Source: Kluyvera genomosp. 3
GTDB lineage: Bacteria > Pseudomonadota > Gammaproteobacteria > Enterobacterales > Enterobacteriaceae
Length of the DNA stretch: 64,000 nt
Direction of reading: 5' to 3'
Assembly: GCA_002211745.1 (NCBI GenBank)
Contig: CP022114.1
Span: 2,636,645 to 2,700,644 of the forward strand
Made by a program: the position numbers and the translations under genes. The notes beneath the pieces were generated by a model. It did not search any database. It was not told the DNA's origin and saw only the letters and a list, made by a program, of their open reading frames with translations. Positions 22,589-32,233 of this stretch are shown here, piece by piece (position 1 is the stretch's first letter; each line of letters begins with the position of its first letter).

Positions 22589-22631
22589 TACGGCTAGCCC
22601 CTCGCCGACTCAGGCTGAGGGGGCGCTGCGC

Positions 22632-23284
22632 TTAATGGTGCAGCATCTCATCCACTACCTGCTTTTTGGTCAACTGGTACGGGTAGTAAGTCGGCCAGTT
22701 GTCCATCTCTGTCAGCAAGGCTTCCTGAGATTTATTCCCCATAAAAATATGGAAGTGAGCGGATTTTCGCGGCCCAATAATATGGTCGCTGAACTGCACG
22801 TATTTCGGCGCAGCGTTGTTTGCATCCTGACACTCAAACAGATAGCGCACTCCCTTTTTACCTGATGCGTAAGTTAAGACTTTGTGCCCGGCGTAGCGGT
22901 ACTTGCAAGCGCTGACCTTATCACCAACGTGAAATTCCATGACGCCATTTTCAATACCGATCATATTGACGTTGGTCGCATAGCCCGTGCGGTAATATTC
23001 TTTAATCTGCCCAAAGGTTTTACTCTTATCTTTCGCGGCTTTTTGCTGGAAAACTGGATCCAGGTCGCCGGAAAGCAACAGCGGATACACCGACTCCCAC
23101 ACCCCGTCCCAGTCTTCCAGGGGACGATCTTTCACATCGGCAACGTCAAATATCCCTTCTGCCGCCTTCTGCTCTTTTTCCGACAGCGGCTGACCGTGAT
23201 CGTGGTGCCCATGTGCCAGCGCCTGGCCACTTACCAGTAACGCCCCGCCACCAAAACCATTTTCCCCAGATGTTTCATTTGCAT
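22632..23284 (-). CDS. zinT: Periplasmic zinc-binding protein ZinT
   Basis: Zn/Cd-binding periplasmic chaperone that feeds ZnuA. Signal peptide, then a His-rich segment (HGHHDHG) and a lipocalin-like domain: [40 protein letters not shown] and [10 protein letters not shown]. The frame breaks in the signal peptide at the four-C run 23243-23246; one more base joins MVLVAG to [12 protein letters not shown]. About 217 residues from ATG 23284 (215 from 23278; E. coli 216). A Zur-like site precedes it. In E. coli zinT lies elsewhere on the chromosome. Confidence 0.92.
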
Positions 23285-23314
23285 TTTATCCTTACCGTTT
23301 GCGCGAAAAAACAA

Positions 23315-23335
23315 ACGTTATAACATAACATTTTC
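23315..23335. promoter_or_regulatory. Zur-like operator of zinT
   Basis: GTTATAACATAAC at 23317-23329 is an AT-rich inverted repeat (GTTAT/ATAAC), flanked by ACATTTTC, and resembles the Zur box core TGTTATAWTATAACA. About 30 bp upstream of the zinT start. Confidence 0.65.
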
Positions 23336-23497
23336 AATTTCAATCATCAGGGACAAAAAGGGTCGTTAGATGGATTGTCCGAGCAAAGTGACAACACGAT
23401 AAAATCGAAGGAGATCAACGAAGTTTGATGAACCGCAGAAAAATGCAGCAGAGATGGGCAAAAGTTCTCCAGTCGGGTGAAATCACACATTTTCCGC

Positions 23498-23526
23498 TTG
23501 CCACAGCACGCGGCTGCCGCTAATAT
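23498..23526 (+). promoter_or_regulatory. tRNA-Val operon promoter
   Basis: TTGCCA at 23498-23503, a 17-bp spacer, TAATAT at 23521-23526 and a GC-containing discriminator (CGTCCCGT). This is the form of stable-RNA promoters, 25 bp before the first tRNA. Confidence 0.85.
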
Positions 23527-23551
23527 TCGTCCCGTTGTCGCAAGCAACAAT

Positions 23552-23628
23552 GCGTTCGTAGCTCAGTTGGTTAGAGCACCACCTTGACATGGTGGGGGTC
23601 GTTGGTTCGAGTCCAATCGAACGCACCA
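23552..23628 (+). tRNA. tRNA-Val (GAC), copy 1
   Basis: 77-nt cloverleaf with encoded CCA. Acceptor GCGTTCG pairs with CGAACGC; anticodon GAC at 23586-23588; TTCGAGTC in the T arm. E. coli has two such genes (valV, valW) at this place. Confidence 0.97.
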
Positions 23629-23632
23629 TTAT

Positions 23633-23708
23633 GCGTTTATAGCTCAGTTGGTTAGAGCACCACCTTGACATGGTGGGGTCGTTGGTTCGAGTCCAATTAA
23701 ACGCACCA
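23633..23708 (+). tRNA. tRNA-Val (GAC), copy 2, one base short
   Basis: Acceptor GCGTTTA/TAAACGC is compensated, so the gene is under selection. It has four G after the anticodon-arm GGT where the flanking copies have five, making it 76 nt. The missing base falls at the base of the variable region and is probably the same homopolymer sequencing loss seen elsewhere. Confidence 0.93.
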
Positions 23709-23712
23709 TTAC

Positions 23713-23789
23713 GCGTTCGTAGCTCAGTTGGTTAGAGCACCACCTTGACATGGTGGGGGTCGTTGGTTCGAGTCCAATCGAACGCACCA
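23713..23789 (+). tRNA. tRNA-Val (GAC), copy 3
   Basis: 77 nt, identical to copy 1 in the parts compared, with encoded CCA and 4 bp after copy 2. Confidence 0.97.
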
Positions 23790-23815
23790 TATCTCCTCGA
23801 TATGGCGCTTTTCTT
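23784..23815 (+). terminator. tRNA-Val operon terminator
   Basis: CCATAT / ATATGG hairpin beginning at the CCA end of copy 3, followed by CGCTTTTCTTCTCTC. Confidence 0.65.
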
Positions 23816-23837
23816 CTCTCTCTTCAGCGAATCAATC

Positions 23838-24155
23838 TTACAGTTTTGTTAATCGCTGTACGTTGATGCTTTCCAGTTTCCCATCCAGAATTGCCAGAAA
23901 ATCATCATGATAGGGCATCGCTACGTGCTTTTTCAGATCGTCTTCCGACTTCCAGCGCTCAATAAAAACAAACGACACACCACCTTCATTTGCCAGTTCG
24001 CGGACATCGGGAATCGCCCGGCTTTCATGCAGATCGTACTGTAAGCACCCTGCTTCCTGATGCGTGAGAGGCACCATCGCCTGCGCAGCTTTTCTGATGG
24101 TATCGATATGTTCCTGGCGGGGCGTCAGGGTAGCAACAATCTTAACTTCGCTCAT
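23838..24155 (-). CDS. ABM-domain protein (YgiN-like putative quinol monooxygenase)
   Basis: 105 residues forming one antibiotic-biosynthesis-monooxygenase fold: EVKIVATLTPRQEHIDTI, VPLTHQEAGCLQYDLHES, VSFVFIERWKSEDDLKKHVA. Such proteins are cofactor-free oxygenases or isomerases; the substrate cannot be read. ATG 24155 is preceded by AAGGATC, and the frame extends 18 codons further upstream without a better start. It occupies the place of the unrelated ydhR of E. coli. Confidence 0.85.
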   Translation of the reverse strand: MSEVKIVATLTPRQEHIDTIRKAAQAMVPLTHQEAGCLQYDLHESRAIPDVRELANEGGVSFVFIERWKSEDDLKKHVAMPYHDDFLAILDGKLESINVQRLTKL

Positions 24156-24311
24156 GTGAGATCCTTCGTGCGTCAATAACAAAATCGGGTGGTTGCACTG
24201 GAGATCCACCCGGATACCTGAACTATTGAGGCTAGCAACGTCGTCTCGATTACGCCAATCTATCTTTTCTCAACGGGAAAGCCGCTAGCCTACCGCGGGT
24301 GGAGAAAAGCA

Positions 24312-24650
24312 CTATTTTACCAGGGGCTGTTTTTTCTCGACATCTTTCAGGCCGCCTTCATTAACTGCATTTTTATAGCCCATTTTTTGCAGCAGCGTTT
24401 CCGCTTTGCCTGACTGATTACCGGTGTTGCAGTACAGATACAGCGTGTCATTCTTATCCTGCGTCACTTCCCCAATGCGTTCAGCCAGCTGCTTAAGCGG
24501 AATATTCACCGCGCCCTGCACGTGCGTCTCCTGATACTGATCCGGAGTACGCACATCAATCCAGTGTTCCGCAGCCCAGGAGGCAGTGGACGTCAGCAGT
24601 ACCGCGCCAGCAAGCAGCATATTTTTCAGTAATCGGGTTGGTTCAGACAT
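24312..24650 (-). CDS. Periplasmic single-domain rhodanese (PspE-like)
   Basis: Thiosulfate sulfurtransferase. 112 residues: signal peptide to about residue 26 (ending SWA-A), then a rhodanese domain with HWIDVRTPDQYQETHVQGA and active-site loop YCNTGNQSG carrying the catalytic Cys. Closest in pattern to E. coli PspE (104 residues) but not in a psp operon. Role probably in periplasmic sulfane-sulfur or cyanide handling. Confidence 0.85.
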   Translation of the reverse strand: MSEPTRLLKNMLLAGAVLLTSTASWAAEHWIDVRTPDQYQETHVQGAVNIPLKQLAERIGEVTQDKNDTLYLYCNTGNQSGKAETLLQKMGYKNAVNEGGLKDVEKKQPLVK

Positions 24651-24718
24651 GATATTTCCTCATTATTGAATGTCATGTCGAATTATAGCCCTTTGTTTTA
24701 TATGGAATAGGAGAAAAA

Positions 24719-24765
24719 CTCGGTAAAAGGTGACCTGAGTCGTGGATAGGTCTTTTTACCGACTG
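24719..24765 (-). terminator. Terminator after the CMD-family gene
   Basis: CGGTAAAA at 24721-24728 pairs with TTTTACCG at 24754-24761 with further pairing of ACCT/AGGT. On the minus strand AGTTTTTCTCC follows. Confidence 0.6.
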
Positions 24766-24781
24766 CTCGCCGTTATGCCGG

Positions 24782-25410
24782 CTAATTAAGATACTGCGCC
24801 AGCACCGCGCGAGCATTAGCCGCAATATCGGCGCGCATTTTTCCGCTAGCACGGCGACAAAGGCGTGAAGCTGTTCCGGCGTGATACCGTTGTTGCAGCT
24901 AATCGCGTAATGGCTTTTCAACTGACTCTCCGCCCCGGGTATCGCCGCCAGAGCCGAAATGGTTGCCAGCTCGCGCGCGGACCAGCTCAGTACATCGCGC
25001 TGGAAGATATCACCAAACAGATGCGCCTTCAGGTAGACATCAATAGCGGGGGCAAAATCGAATAACGGCCCGCTAACCCTCTGCCCCACCAGCCGAGTCT
25101 GATTTTCCGTCCCCGCCGCCAGGCTGTCCCAGTTCTCGGGCAGCGGTGTCGCGGTGTTTCCTTCCTGATCCACGATCCCTCTTGCCTGACGGGCTTTGAC
25201 CACTGACATAAAGCAGCCCAGCGCATTCAGGCTACGCGGGAAGCCGCAGTAGGCGTATAGCTGTACCAGAACCTCTTTGATTTCATTTATCGATAAACCG
25301 GCATCCAGCCCTTCATTCAATGCCTGCGTCAGTTTGTCCATGTCGCCGCACGCGGTGAACGCCGCAATTGGGATCATCGCCTGTTGTTGATTATTCAGTG
25401 AGTTTTGCAT
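24782..25410 (-). CDS. Carboxymuconolactone decarboxylase-family protein
   Basis: AhpD-like all-helical fold with two CMD repeats: LSINEIKEVLVQLYAYCGFPRSLNAL and, in the second half, ELATISALAAIPGAESQLKSH with GITPEQLHAFV. The frame breaks at the five-T run 24838-24842; one more base gives VLAEKMRADIAANARAVLAQ and a stop at 24782, 209 residues in all. ATG 25410 has GGAG upstream. Such two-domain CMD proteins often accompany aldo-keto reductases in quinone or carbonyl detoxification, as here. Confidence 0.85.
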
Positions 25411-25539
25411 TGTCTTTTCTCCGTGAGGGGCCGCGTCCCCATTAGCAGGTAAGTGCGAACAGTATAGTGAGCTCATTTGCGCATGATTAGCGCGGATAAT
25501 CAGAACTGGCCTATGATTCAATTTCATAAATCCAGGTCG

Positions 25540-26521
<982 letters not shown>

Positions 26522-26537
26522 TTCTCGCTCCTCTGCA

Positions 26538-27065
26538 TTATTTCTCTGCCAGTAGCGTCGCGAAACGGGCCTGAAAATCGGCGACCTTATCTTGATTACC
26601 GCTCGCCACCTCATAAAACGCCAGCGGCTTGCAATAGTGTATCCCCACGTAGCGAGCGCTGGCCCTCATCGGCGTCAGTACCTCTTCCATGGTGTTATTC
26701 AGCAGACCATCATGCGAGTAAGTAAACTCACTGGCGCCTGCAGTTGTCACTATCTGCAGCTGCTTATTTTTTAACGCCGTACCGCCCGTACCAAACGCCC
26801 AGCCGTACGTCCAGACTTCATTGAGATAGGCTATGAGCATCGGTGTCAGATTAAACCAGTGGGTGGGATAGAGAAAAACCACCCGTTCCGCCTCGCGGTA
26901 AGCCGCCTGTTCAGCGACAACATCAATGGTCGCCACTTCATCACCGTATATCGTCTCAAGGTTACGAACCGTCACGTTGTCTGCGTTTTCTGCCGTTCGT
27001 TGCAGGGCGCGGATCACCCTTGATTGGGAAAAATAGGGATGGGAAACAATCACCAATGTCTTCAT
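26538..27065 (-). CDS. NAD(P)H dehydrogenase (quinone), flavodoxin-like fold
   Basis: FMN-dependent two-electron quinone reductase of the KefF/MdaB/NQO1 group. 175 residues: MKTLVIVSHPYFSQSRV (phosphate loop), VVFLYPTHWFNLTPMLIAYL and KNKQLQIVTTAGASEFTY. First gene of the operon with the aldo-keto reductase, divergent from a LysR gene that probably controls it. Confidence 0.87.
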   Translation of the reverse strand: MKTLVIVSHPYFSQSRVIRALQRTAENADNVTVRNLETIYGDEVATIDVVAEQAAYREAERVVFLYPTHWFNLTPMLIAYLNEVWTYGWAFGTGGTALKNKQLQIVTTAGASEFTYSHDGLLNNTMEEVLTPMRASARYVGIHYCKPLAFYEVASGNQDKVADFQARFATLLAEK

Positions 27066-27143
27066 AGCGCCTTCACCTTATCGCGTTCATCTTGAATGAC
27101 AGGCAGTATGCCGCTGATGATTGATAACCTTAATAGCGTTTAT

Positions 27144-27162
27144 GGTTGAATCGCCTTCAACC
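27144..27162. promoter_or_regulatory. LysR-type operator
   Basis: GGTTGAA-tcgcc-TTCAACC, a perfect 7-bp inverted repeat containing a T-N11-A pattern, between the divergent LysR gene and its probable target operon. Confidence 0.7.
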
Positions 27163-27207
27163 TAAAGTTAATAATGGTGAGCCATGAATCCCGTTCAGGA
27201 GACCACA

Positions 27208-28160
27208 ATGGAACTCTCGCAACGCGTTCGCGCGATGACATCCTTTATCGATGCTGCCGATGCCGGTAGCTTCGCCGCCGCCGCGCGTCTTCAGGGGTCA
27301 GTACTGCAGCCATCAGCAAAAATATTGCCGGGCTTGAGCAAGCGCTAGGTGTCCGCCTGATGAACCGCACGACACGAAAGCTCAGCCTGACTGAAGAAGG
27401 CGCGGCATTTCTCCAGCAAGCGCGTATCGCTATCGCCGCACTGGATACTGCCGTCGATACGGTAGTGACGGGCAAAATGGAAACCCGTGGACATGTGCGT
27501 ATATCCACTAGCGCCGCTTTTGGCCGCGAACAGCTCCTGCCCGCGTTGCCGGGACTACGTCAACGCTACCCCGGGTTATCCGTAGAAGTGGATTTTGACG
27601 ATCGGGTGACCGATATCGTCCGCGATGGCTACGATCTGGCCATCCGCGGCGGGCGTATCATCGACTCCTCGCTGATTTCGCGCCCGGTATGTCAGCTCAA
27701 CATGGTGCTGGTCGCCTCTCCGGATTATCTGGCAGAGTACGGCATACCGCAGACACCAGAGGATCTCAAAAAGCACCATCTGATCGCCCGTCGATTTCTC
27801 GGCGGACGGGTATCTCCGTGGGGATTCAGTGGCAAAGACGGTAGCCTGACCATCCTTGAGCCCGACTCGGCCGTTATCACCCTGTCGGCCCCAGAAGCTC
27901 AGCTTCAGGCAGCCCGGCTCGGGCTGGGGATTGCGCAGGTGGGGGTCCATCATGCCATCACGCACCTGCAAACCGGTCAGTTGAAAGTATTACTTTTTGG
28001 CCAGCATGATCCTGGCAGCTATGAAATGGTGATTCAGTATCCACATCGAGCGCTGATTGCCCCCCGCGTACGGGTAACGATTGAGTATCTGCTGGATACC
28101 CTGAGGCAGGATCCCTCGCTGCATTTCCCGCTTTCCAGACTGGCGGAGTTCGCGGTATAG
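27208..28160 (+). CDS. LysR-family transcriptional regulator
   Basis: 317 residues once the break at the four-G run 27294-27297 is restored. N-terminal HTH MELSQRVRAMTSFIDAADAG, then AAISKNIAGLEQALGVRLMN, then a LysR effector domain (GHVRISTSAAFGREQLLP, DGYDLAIRGGRI). ATG 27208 has AGGAG 7 nt upstream; ATG 27184 would add eight residues. By position it controls the divergent quinone reductase and aldo-keto reductase genes, so a quinone or electrophile signal is plausible. Confidence 0.88.
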
Positions 28161-28305
28161 GCAATAATGAATATATTCATCACACAAATAATGCATTTCA
28201 TGCTGCCTGGGCGGCATTTCATTCCGCTTTTCAGGCCGTTAGTGCTGATTTTTCCCGAGGAGTGACAGAAAAGCATACAGTAGCGTTTATTTACGGATGT
28301 GCCCT

Positions 28306-29607
28306 ATGCCGATTTCTCTCTTGTCACGCGAAAACCTGCTGTCCGGTTTTCAATGGTTCTTCTTTATCTTCTGCAATACCGTGGTGGTTCCCCCTACGCT
28401 GGTTTCCGCCTTCCACCTCCCGCCAAGCAGCCTACTGATGTTGACGCAGTACGCGTTCCTGACCACCGCCGTTGCCTGTCTGCTGCAAACGTTCTGCGGC
28501 CATCGCCGCGCCATTATGGAAGGCCCTACCGGCCTGTGGTGGGGAACGATTCTGACGATTACGCTGGCTGAAGCATCGCGCGGAACGCCGCTAAACGATA
28601 TCGCCAGCAGTCTGGCGGTAGGTATTGCGATCTCGGCAGTGCTCACCATCCTCATCGGTATCAGCGGGCTGGGAAACCGGCTGGCGAAGTTGTTTACCCC
28701 AACGGTGATGGTCACCTTTATGCTTCTGCTCGGGGCACAGCTCACGGCGATTTTCTTTAAGGGCATGTTGGGGCTGCCGTTTGGTATTGCCAGGACTACC
28801 GTTAGCCTGTCACTCGCCCCGTTTCTTCTTTCGGTCGCGGTGATGCTGTTTGTGATTGGCCTGATTATTTTCCTGCCGCCGCGTATTTCGCGCTACGCGC
28901 TGTTGATTGGCACCGTGGTGGGTTGGGCGGTGTGGCGGATATGTTTTGGCGCCGCAGAGACTGCATTTGGTGAACTGCACTGGCAGTGGTTCCCGCTCGG
29001 CAGCCATGGTGCGCTGTCGCCGGGGATTATTCTGACCGCCGTAATGACCGGACTGGTTAACATCAGCAACACCTATGGCGCGATTCGCGGTACCGACGTA
29101 TTTTACCCATCGGCTACGGCTAGCGGTGCGCACTATCGCCGCAGTTTTATCGTCTCCGGCATCATTACCCTCGTGACCGTGCCATTTGCCGTGATCCCCT
29201 TCTCACCCTTTGTTTCTTCCGTCGGATTGTTAACCCAAACTGGCGATAGCTCGCGACGCTCCTTCTTCTACGGTGGAATGCTGTTCCTGTTGGTCGCACT
29301 CATCACCCCACTCACCCGCTTCTTCTGCGCCATCCCGTTGGGCGTTAGCAGCGCGGTGATGCTGGTTTCCTATCTGCCGCTGCTCTACTCCAGCCTCGTT
29401 TTCAGCCAGCAGGTCAAGTTTACCTCGCGGAATATCTATCGCCTCGCCCTGCCGCTGTTTGTTGGGCTATTCCTGATGAGTCTGCCACCCGTGTATCTGC
29501 AGGATGTCCCGCTCACTCTCCGCCCGCTGCTCAGCAACGGCCTGCTGGTGGGTATCCTGCTGTCGGTGTTGCTGGATAACCTCATTCCGTGGGAGCGCAT
29601 CAGATAA
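28306..29607 (+). CDS. NCS2-family purine permease (YbbY-like)
   Basis: Nucleobase-ascorbate transporter with about 12 to 14 hydrophobic segments, 433 residues from ATG 28306, the length of E. coli YbbY. LLSGFQWFFFIFCNTVVVPP, MEGPTGLWWGTILTI, GLVNISNTYGAIRGTDVFYP and the C-terminal LLSNGLLVGILLSVLLDN closely follow YbbY. In E. coli ybbY sits in the allantoin cluster; here it is alone. Substrate probably a purine. An ATG at 28297 is possible. Confidence 0.87.
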   Translation: MPISLLSRENLLSGFQWFFFIFCNTVVVPPTLVSAFHLPPSSLLMLTQYAFLTTAVACLLQTFCGHRRAIMEGPTGLWWGTILTITLAEASRGTPLNDIASSLAVGIAISAVLTILIGISGLGNRLAKLFTPTVMVTFMLLLGAQLTAIFFKGMLGLPFGIARTTVSLSLAPFLLSVAVMLFVIGLIIFLPPRISRYALLIGTVVGWAVWRICFGAAETAFGELHWQWFPLGSHGALSPGIILTAVMTGLVNISNTYGAIRGTDVFYPSATASGAHYRRSFIVSGIITLVTVPFAVIPFSPFVSSVGLLTQTGDSSRRSFFYGGMLFLLVALITPLTRFFCAIPLGVSSAVMLVSYLPLLYSSLVFSQQVKFTSRNIYRLALPLFVGLFLMSLPPVYLQDVPLTLRPLLSNGLLVGILLSVLLDNLIPWERIR

Positions 29608-29610
29608 AGG

Positions 29611-29664
29611 TTCCAGATAGCGGTGTTATCTGGAAACAACAACGGGCACTGAAAGTGCCCGTTT
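29611..29664 (+). terminator. Two hairpins after the permease gene
   Basis: TTCCAGATA/TATCTGGAA at 29611-29635, then AACGGGCAC/GTGCCCGTT at 29641-29663 followed by T. The second is the likely terminator. Confidence 0.7.
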
Positions 29665-29670
29665 GAATAA

Positions 29671-29692
29671 GAACGGGCCATTCGGCCCGCTA
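29671..29692 (-). terminator. glgS terminator
   Basis: GGGCC/GGCCC hairpin followed on the minus strand by GTTCTT, directly after the glgS stop. Confidence 0.6.
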
Positions 29693-29696
29693 ATGA

Positions 29697-29903
29697 TTAA
29701 CACATTTCCAGCGCTTGCGCTTTGGCCCTTTCAGCCTGCTTTCGGTAATGGTCATATCGCGCGCAGAACCAGATTCTCTGCTGTTCGTTCATGTTGCCGG
29801 TGATCGTGCTGATGTCGATGGGGTGGCCCACCGCGTACATATGCGCAAAGCTGCGGGCCAGAAAATCAAAATTGTTTAATGCCTGTAGTTCCTGTTTCTG
29901 CAT
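29697..29903 (-). CDS. glgS: Surface composition regulator GlgS (ScoR)
   Basis: 68-residue protein that lowers motility and biofilm-related surface traits and affects glycogen in E. coli. LNNFDFLARSFAHMYAVGHP and the ITGNMNEQQRIWFCARYDHY segment match GlgS (66 residues). GGAGGG lies 5 nt before ATG 29903. Its genomic neighbours differ from E. coli. Confidence 0.92.
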   Translation of the reverse strand: MQKQELQALNNFDFLARSFAHMYAVGHPIDISTITGNMNEQQRIWFCARYDHYRKQAERAKAQALEMC

Positions 29904-30153
29904 TGCATATCCCTCCGATCTGGTACTCGTTTTTAAGGTTATATGCTTTCCTGTTTCCAGTATTCGCCTGTTATCGATATCTCTTTGAACACTGCGTGCG
30001 CATTTCAGCAGCGCTACGTCACATTTCGGCAATGAGGCCGGGACAAGGATGACGGTTCGTGCTGAATAGGCGGTCACGTCCATAAGCGGGTACATCAATC
30101 AACATTTTTGCAATATACTGTGACAAGTGTAGAACAGAGTGAGTAGATAACGA

Positions 30154-30294
30154 ATGGAAATTGATCTGGATAACCTGGTCTTCGACGGCCTGGAAGAAGC
30201 GCAAGAGCGCAATGCGGAACGTCTGGACGATGCAGACAAAAAAGCGCAGGCGATTATTGCCGATGATGACTGCGGCGACGCCTGCAAAATCTGA
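30154..30294 (+). CDS. Small acidic protein, unrecognised
   Basis: 46 codons beginning MEIDLDNLVFDGLEEAQE and ending DDDCGDACKI. Strongly acidic, helical in pattern, with two cysteines four residues apart near the C-terminus. It is followed after 7 bp by a strong terminator, which supports a real transcript ending here. No strong Shine-Dalgarno (GAGTAGATAAC precedes). I do not recognise the family. Divergent from glgS with 250 bp between. Confidence 0.65.
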   Translation: MEIDLDNLVFDGLEEAQERNAERLDDADKKAQAIIADDDCGDACKI

Positions 30295-30301
30295 TAAAAA
30301 T

Positions 30302-30327
30302 GCCGGCACTGAGTGCCGGCTTTTTTT
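30302..30327 (+). terminator. Terminator after the small acidic ORF
   Basis: GCCGGCAC/GTGCCGGC, TGA loop, seven T. Confidence 0.9.
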
Positions 30328-30347
30328 CGCTCACTTTTCTACTTTCA

Positions 30348-31214
30348 TCAACGCTGCATACGCCGCATCGCGCAATGATAGGCGCCATTCCGTACCGAGC
30401 GACGCAGGACGGCCGCAATCAGATGCACGCTACCGCGAACCACACGCTGTTCCACCGGGTTCAGCCGTAAATCCAGCATCTCCTGGGCCCAGTCGGGCAG
30501 CAAATCGATACCGGCTTTCATAAAAATCCTCCCCGCAGGCTGCGTGAAACGACCAGGCAGCCGGGTGGTCATCAAAACCCTTGCCACTTCCCGGGTACGC
30601 GCATCGCAGCGCAGTTGCGGGCGCATCTGCTCAAGATAATCCGCCACCGCCTGGGGCGTTTTGGGCACATTACGCGCCCCCAGTTTTTCGGCAATGCTGG
30701 CCGATTCAATAAAGTATTGTGCCTGCCGCGCGGGCGAGACCACCGTACGTCGATAGCGCAGGTGCGAGGCCATAAACGAGCTGCATTCCGCTACGTGGAC
30801 CCAGGTCAATAAATCCGGATCGCTGGCGGCGTATGGCGTACCATCAACATCGGTACCGCTAATACGCATGTGGATGGCTTTCACTTTCGCGATCAGCCGT
30901 TCAGCATCCGGTTCCGTGGCAAAGGTGGTGGCGGAAATAAACTGGCTGGTTCGGCGCAGACGGCCAAAGATATCCTCGCGGAACGACGAATGATCCCAGA
31001 CACCTGCCAGCGCCAGCGGGTGCAGCATCTGCAGCAACAGCGCGCTGATGCCGCCGCACAGCATCGACGTAAAATCACCGTGTACCGGCCAGATGGCCGA
31101 CTGGGGGCCAAACAGCCCCGGTTCGCCGACCGGGCGCTCGAAATCAATTTCCTTGAGCGCCATCCCCGTCAGGCCCAGCACCTGATGCTCAATTCGCTGG
31201 CGTAGCCATTCCAT
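30348..31214 (-). CDS. DUF2236 (MpaB/Lcp-like) protein
   Basis: 288 residues from ATG 31214 (AAGGGG upstream); the frame extends 31 codons further. Shows the DUF2236 pattern GDFTSMLCGGISALLLQMLHP, LRRTSQFISATTFA, HMRISGTDVDGTPYAA and DPDLLTWVHVAECSSFMAS with conserved His. Characterised relatives (latex-clearing protein Lcp) bind heme b and act as oxygenases; the role of the bacterial short forms is unknown. Last gene of the minus-strand island, 16 bp after the dehydrogenase gene. Confidence 0.82.
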   Translation of the reverse strand: MEWLRQRIEHQVLGLTGMALKEIDFERPVGEPGLFGPQSAIWPVHGDFTSMLCGGISALLLQMLHPLALAGVWDHSSFREDIFGRLRRTSQFISATTFATEPDAERLIAKVKAIHMRISGTDVDGTPYAASDPDLLTWVHVAECSSFMASHLRYRRTVVSPARQAQYFIESASIAEKLGARNVPKTPQAVADYLEQMRPQLRCDARTREVARVLMTTRLPGRFTQPAGRIFMKAGIDLLPDWAQEMLDLRLNPVEQRVVRGSVHLIAAVLRRSVRNGAYHCAMRRMQR

Positions 31215-31230
31215 TTGCGCCCCTTCGTCG

Positions 31231-32105
31231 TCAGGCCTGACGCGCGTTATCCAGCCACGCGTAGACCGCCGCCAGATCCTGTTCAGCCAGCCCGTTTTGC
31301 GCGGCATTTTCCCACAGTGCGGCGATATCGCTCATCATCGGCATTGTGCCCTGTGGGGCATTTGCCAATGCCAGACGCGCGTCTTTTAGCGCATGTTGAA
31401 GCTGCATCTGCGGGTGTAATCCTCTTTGCGGATCATCTCCAGCTTGCCCTTCACATAGGGTGCCGCCAGCGGGCCGCCTTCCAGCGTTTCCCACAGCTGG
31501 TTTGGCGTAAAGCCAAACTGTTTTGCCAGTTGCATGCTCTCTGCGACGCCCTGCATCATGGCGATAAGCCAGGCATTAATCACCAGCTTCATTTTCTGGC
31601 TGTTGCCCGCCTCGCCGTACCACTGGGTGCCGCGAGAAATGGCGTCAAATACCTGCTGTGCGGCACCGGCGCGCGTCTGGTCGCCGCTTGCCATCACCAG
31701 AATTTGCGCGTTTTCAGCCGGAGCTTTAGTGCCAGAAACCGGCGCATCGAGATACAGCATATCCGGGCGCAGCGCATGGAGCAGCGCAATCGCCTTGGCG
31801 GTTTCCTGAATACCGATGGTTCCCATCTGGCAGAACGTCGCGCCCTGCGGGCACGACGGCGCAATGGTGCGGATAATGGCTTGCGTGGCGGCACCGTCGG
31901 TGAGCATCGCAATAATGACTGACGCATCGGCTACAGCCAGCGCTGCATCGTTGCACAACTGAAGACCGTTGGGTTGGAGATCCTCCCCTCGCCCAGGCGT
32001 ACGGTTCCAGCCGTACACTGTGAACCCTTTTTTGAGCAGGTTGGCGGCAAATGCGTGCCCCATTGCGCCTAAACCCAGAACCGCTACCGCAGGCTGTGCC
32101 TTCAT
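31231..32105 (-). CDS. Beta-hydroxyacid dehydrogenase (3-hydroxyisobutyrate dehydrogenase family)
   Basis: NAD(P)-dependent oxidoreductase. Rossmann motif GLGAMG near the start, VYGWNRTPGR, the substrate-binding DAPVSGTKAPAE, the catalytic-Lys region GNSQKMKLVINAW and a helical C-terminal domain. The frame breaks at GGG 31412-31414; one more base joins EMIRKEDYTP to QMQLQHALKDARLALANA and gives 291 residues. ATG 32105 has GAGGAG upstream. Family members act on succinate semialdehyde, glyoxylate or tartronate semialdehyde; the substrate here cannot be read. Confidence 0.87.
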
Positions 32106-32233
32106 TTCTCTCTCCTCACATGTTCGGTCGTTTTTTGTAGCCTGATGATTTTCCGACCAAAAAGCAACCGGAGAATCCTGCGGCCCATCATAGTTTCCGA
32201 CCGTGAGGTCTGGCATTAGCAAAGCTTGCGCGA

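Noticed and set aside
23552-23789. Short direct repeats resembling a CRISPR-like array
   Set aside because: The repeats are three complete tRNA-Val genes with CCA ends, spaced by 4 bp; no spacers of CRISPR length and no cas genes.
28161-28305. PurR box upstream of the YbbY-like permease
   Set aside because: AGTAGCGTTTATTTAC lacks the symmetric core CAAACGTTTNCG; too weak to call.
31215-31922. Long plus-strand open frame (235 codons) opposite the dehydrogenase gene
   Set aside because: It is antisense to a gene with clear Rossmann and catalytic motifs and shows no family features; a shadow of high-GC coding sequence.
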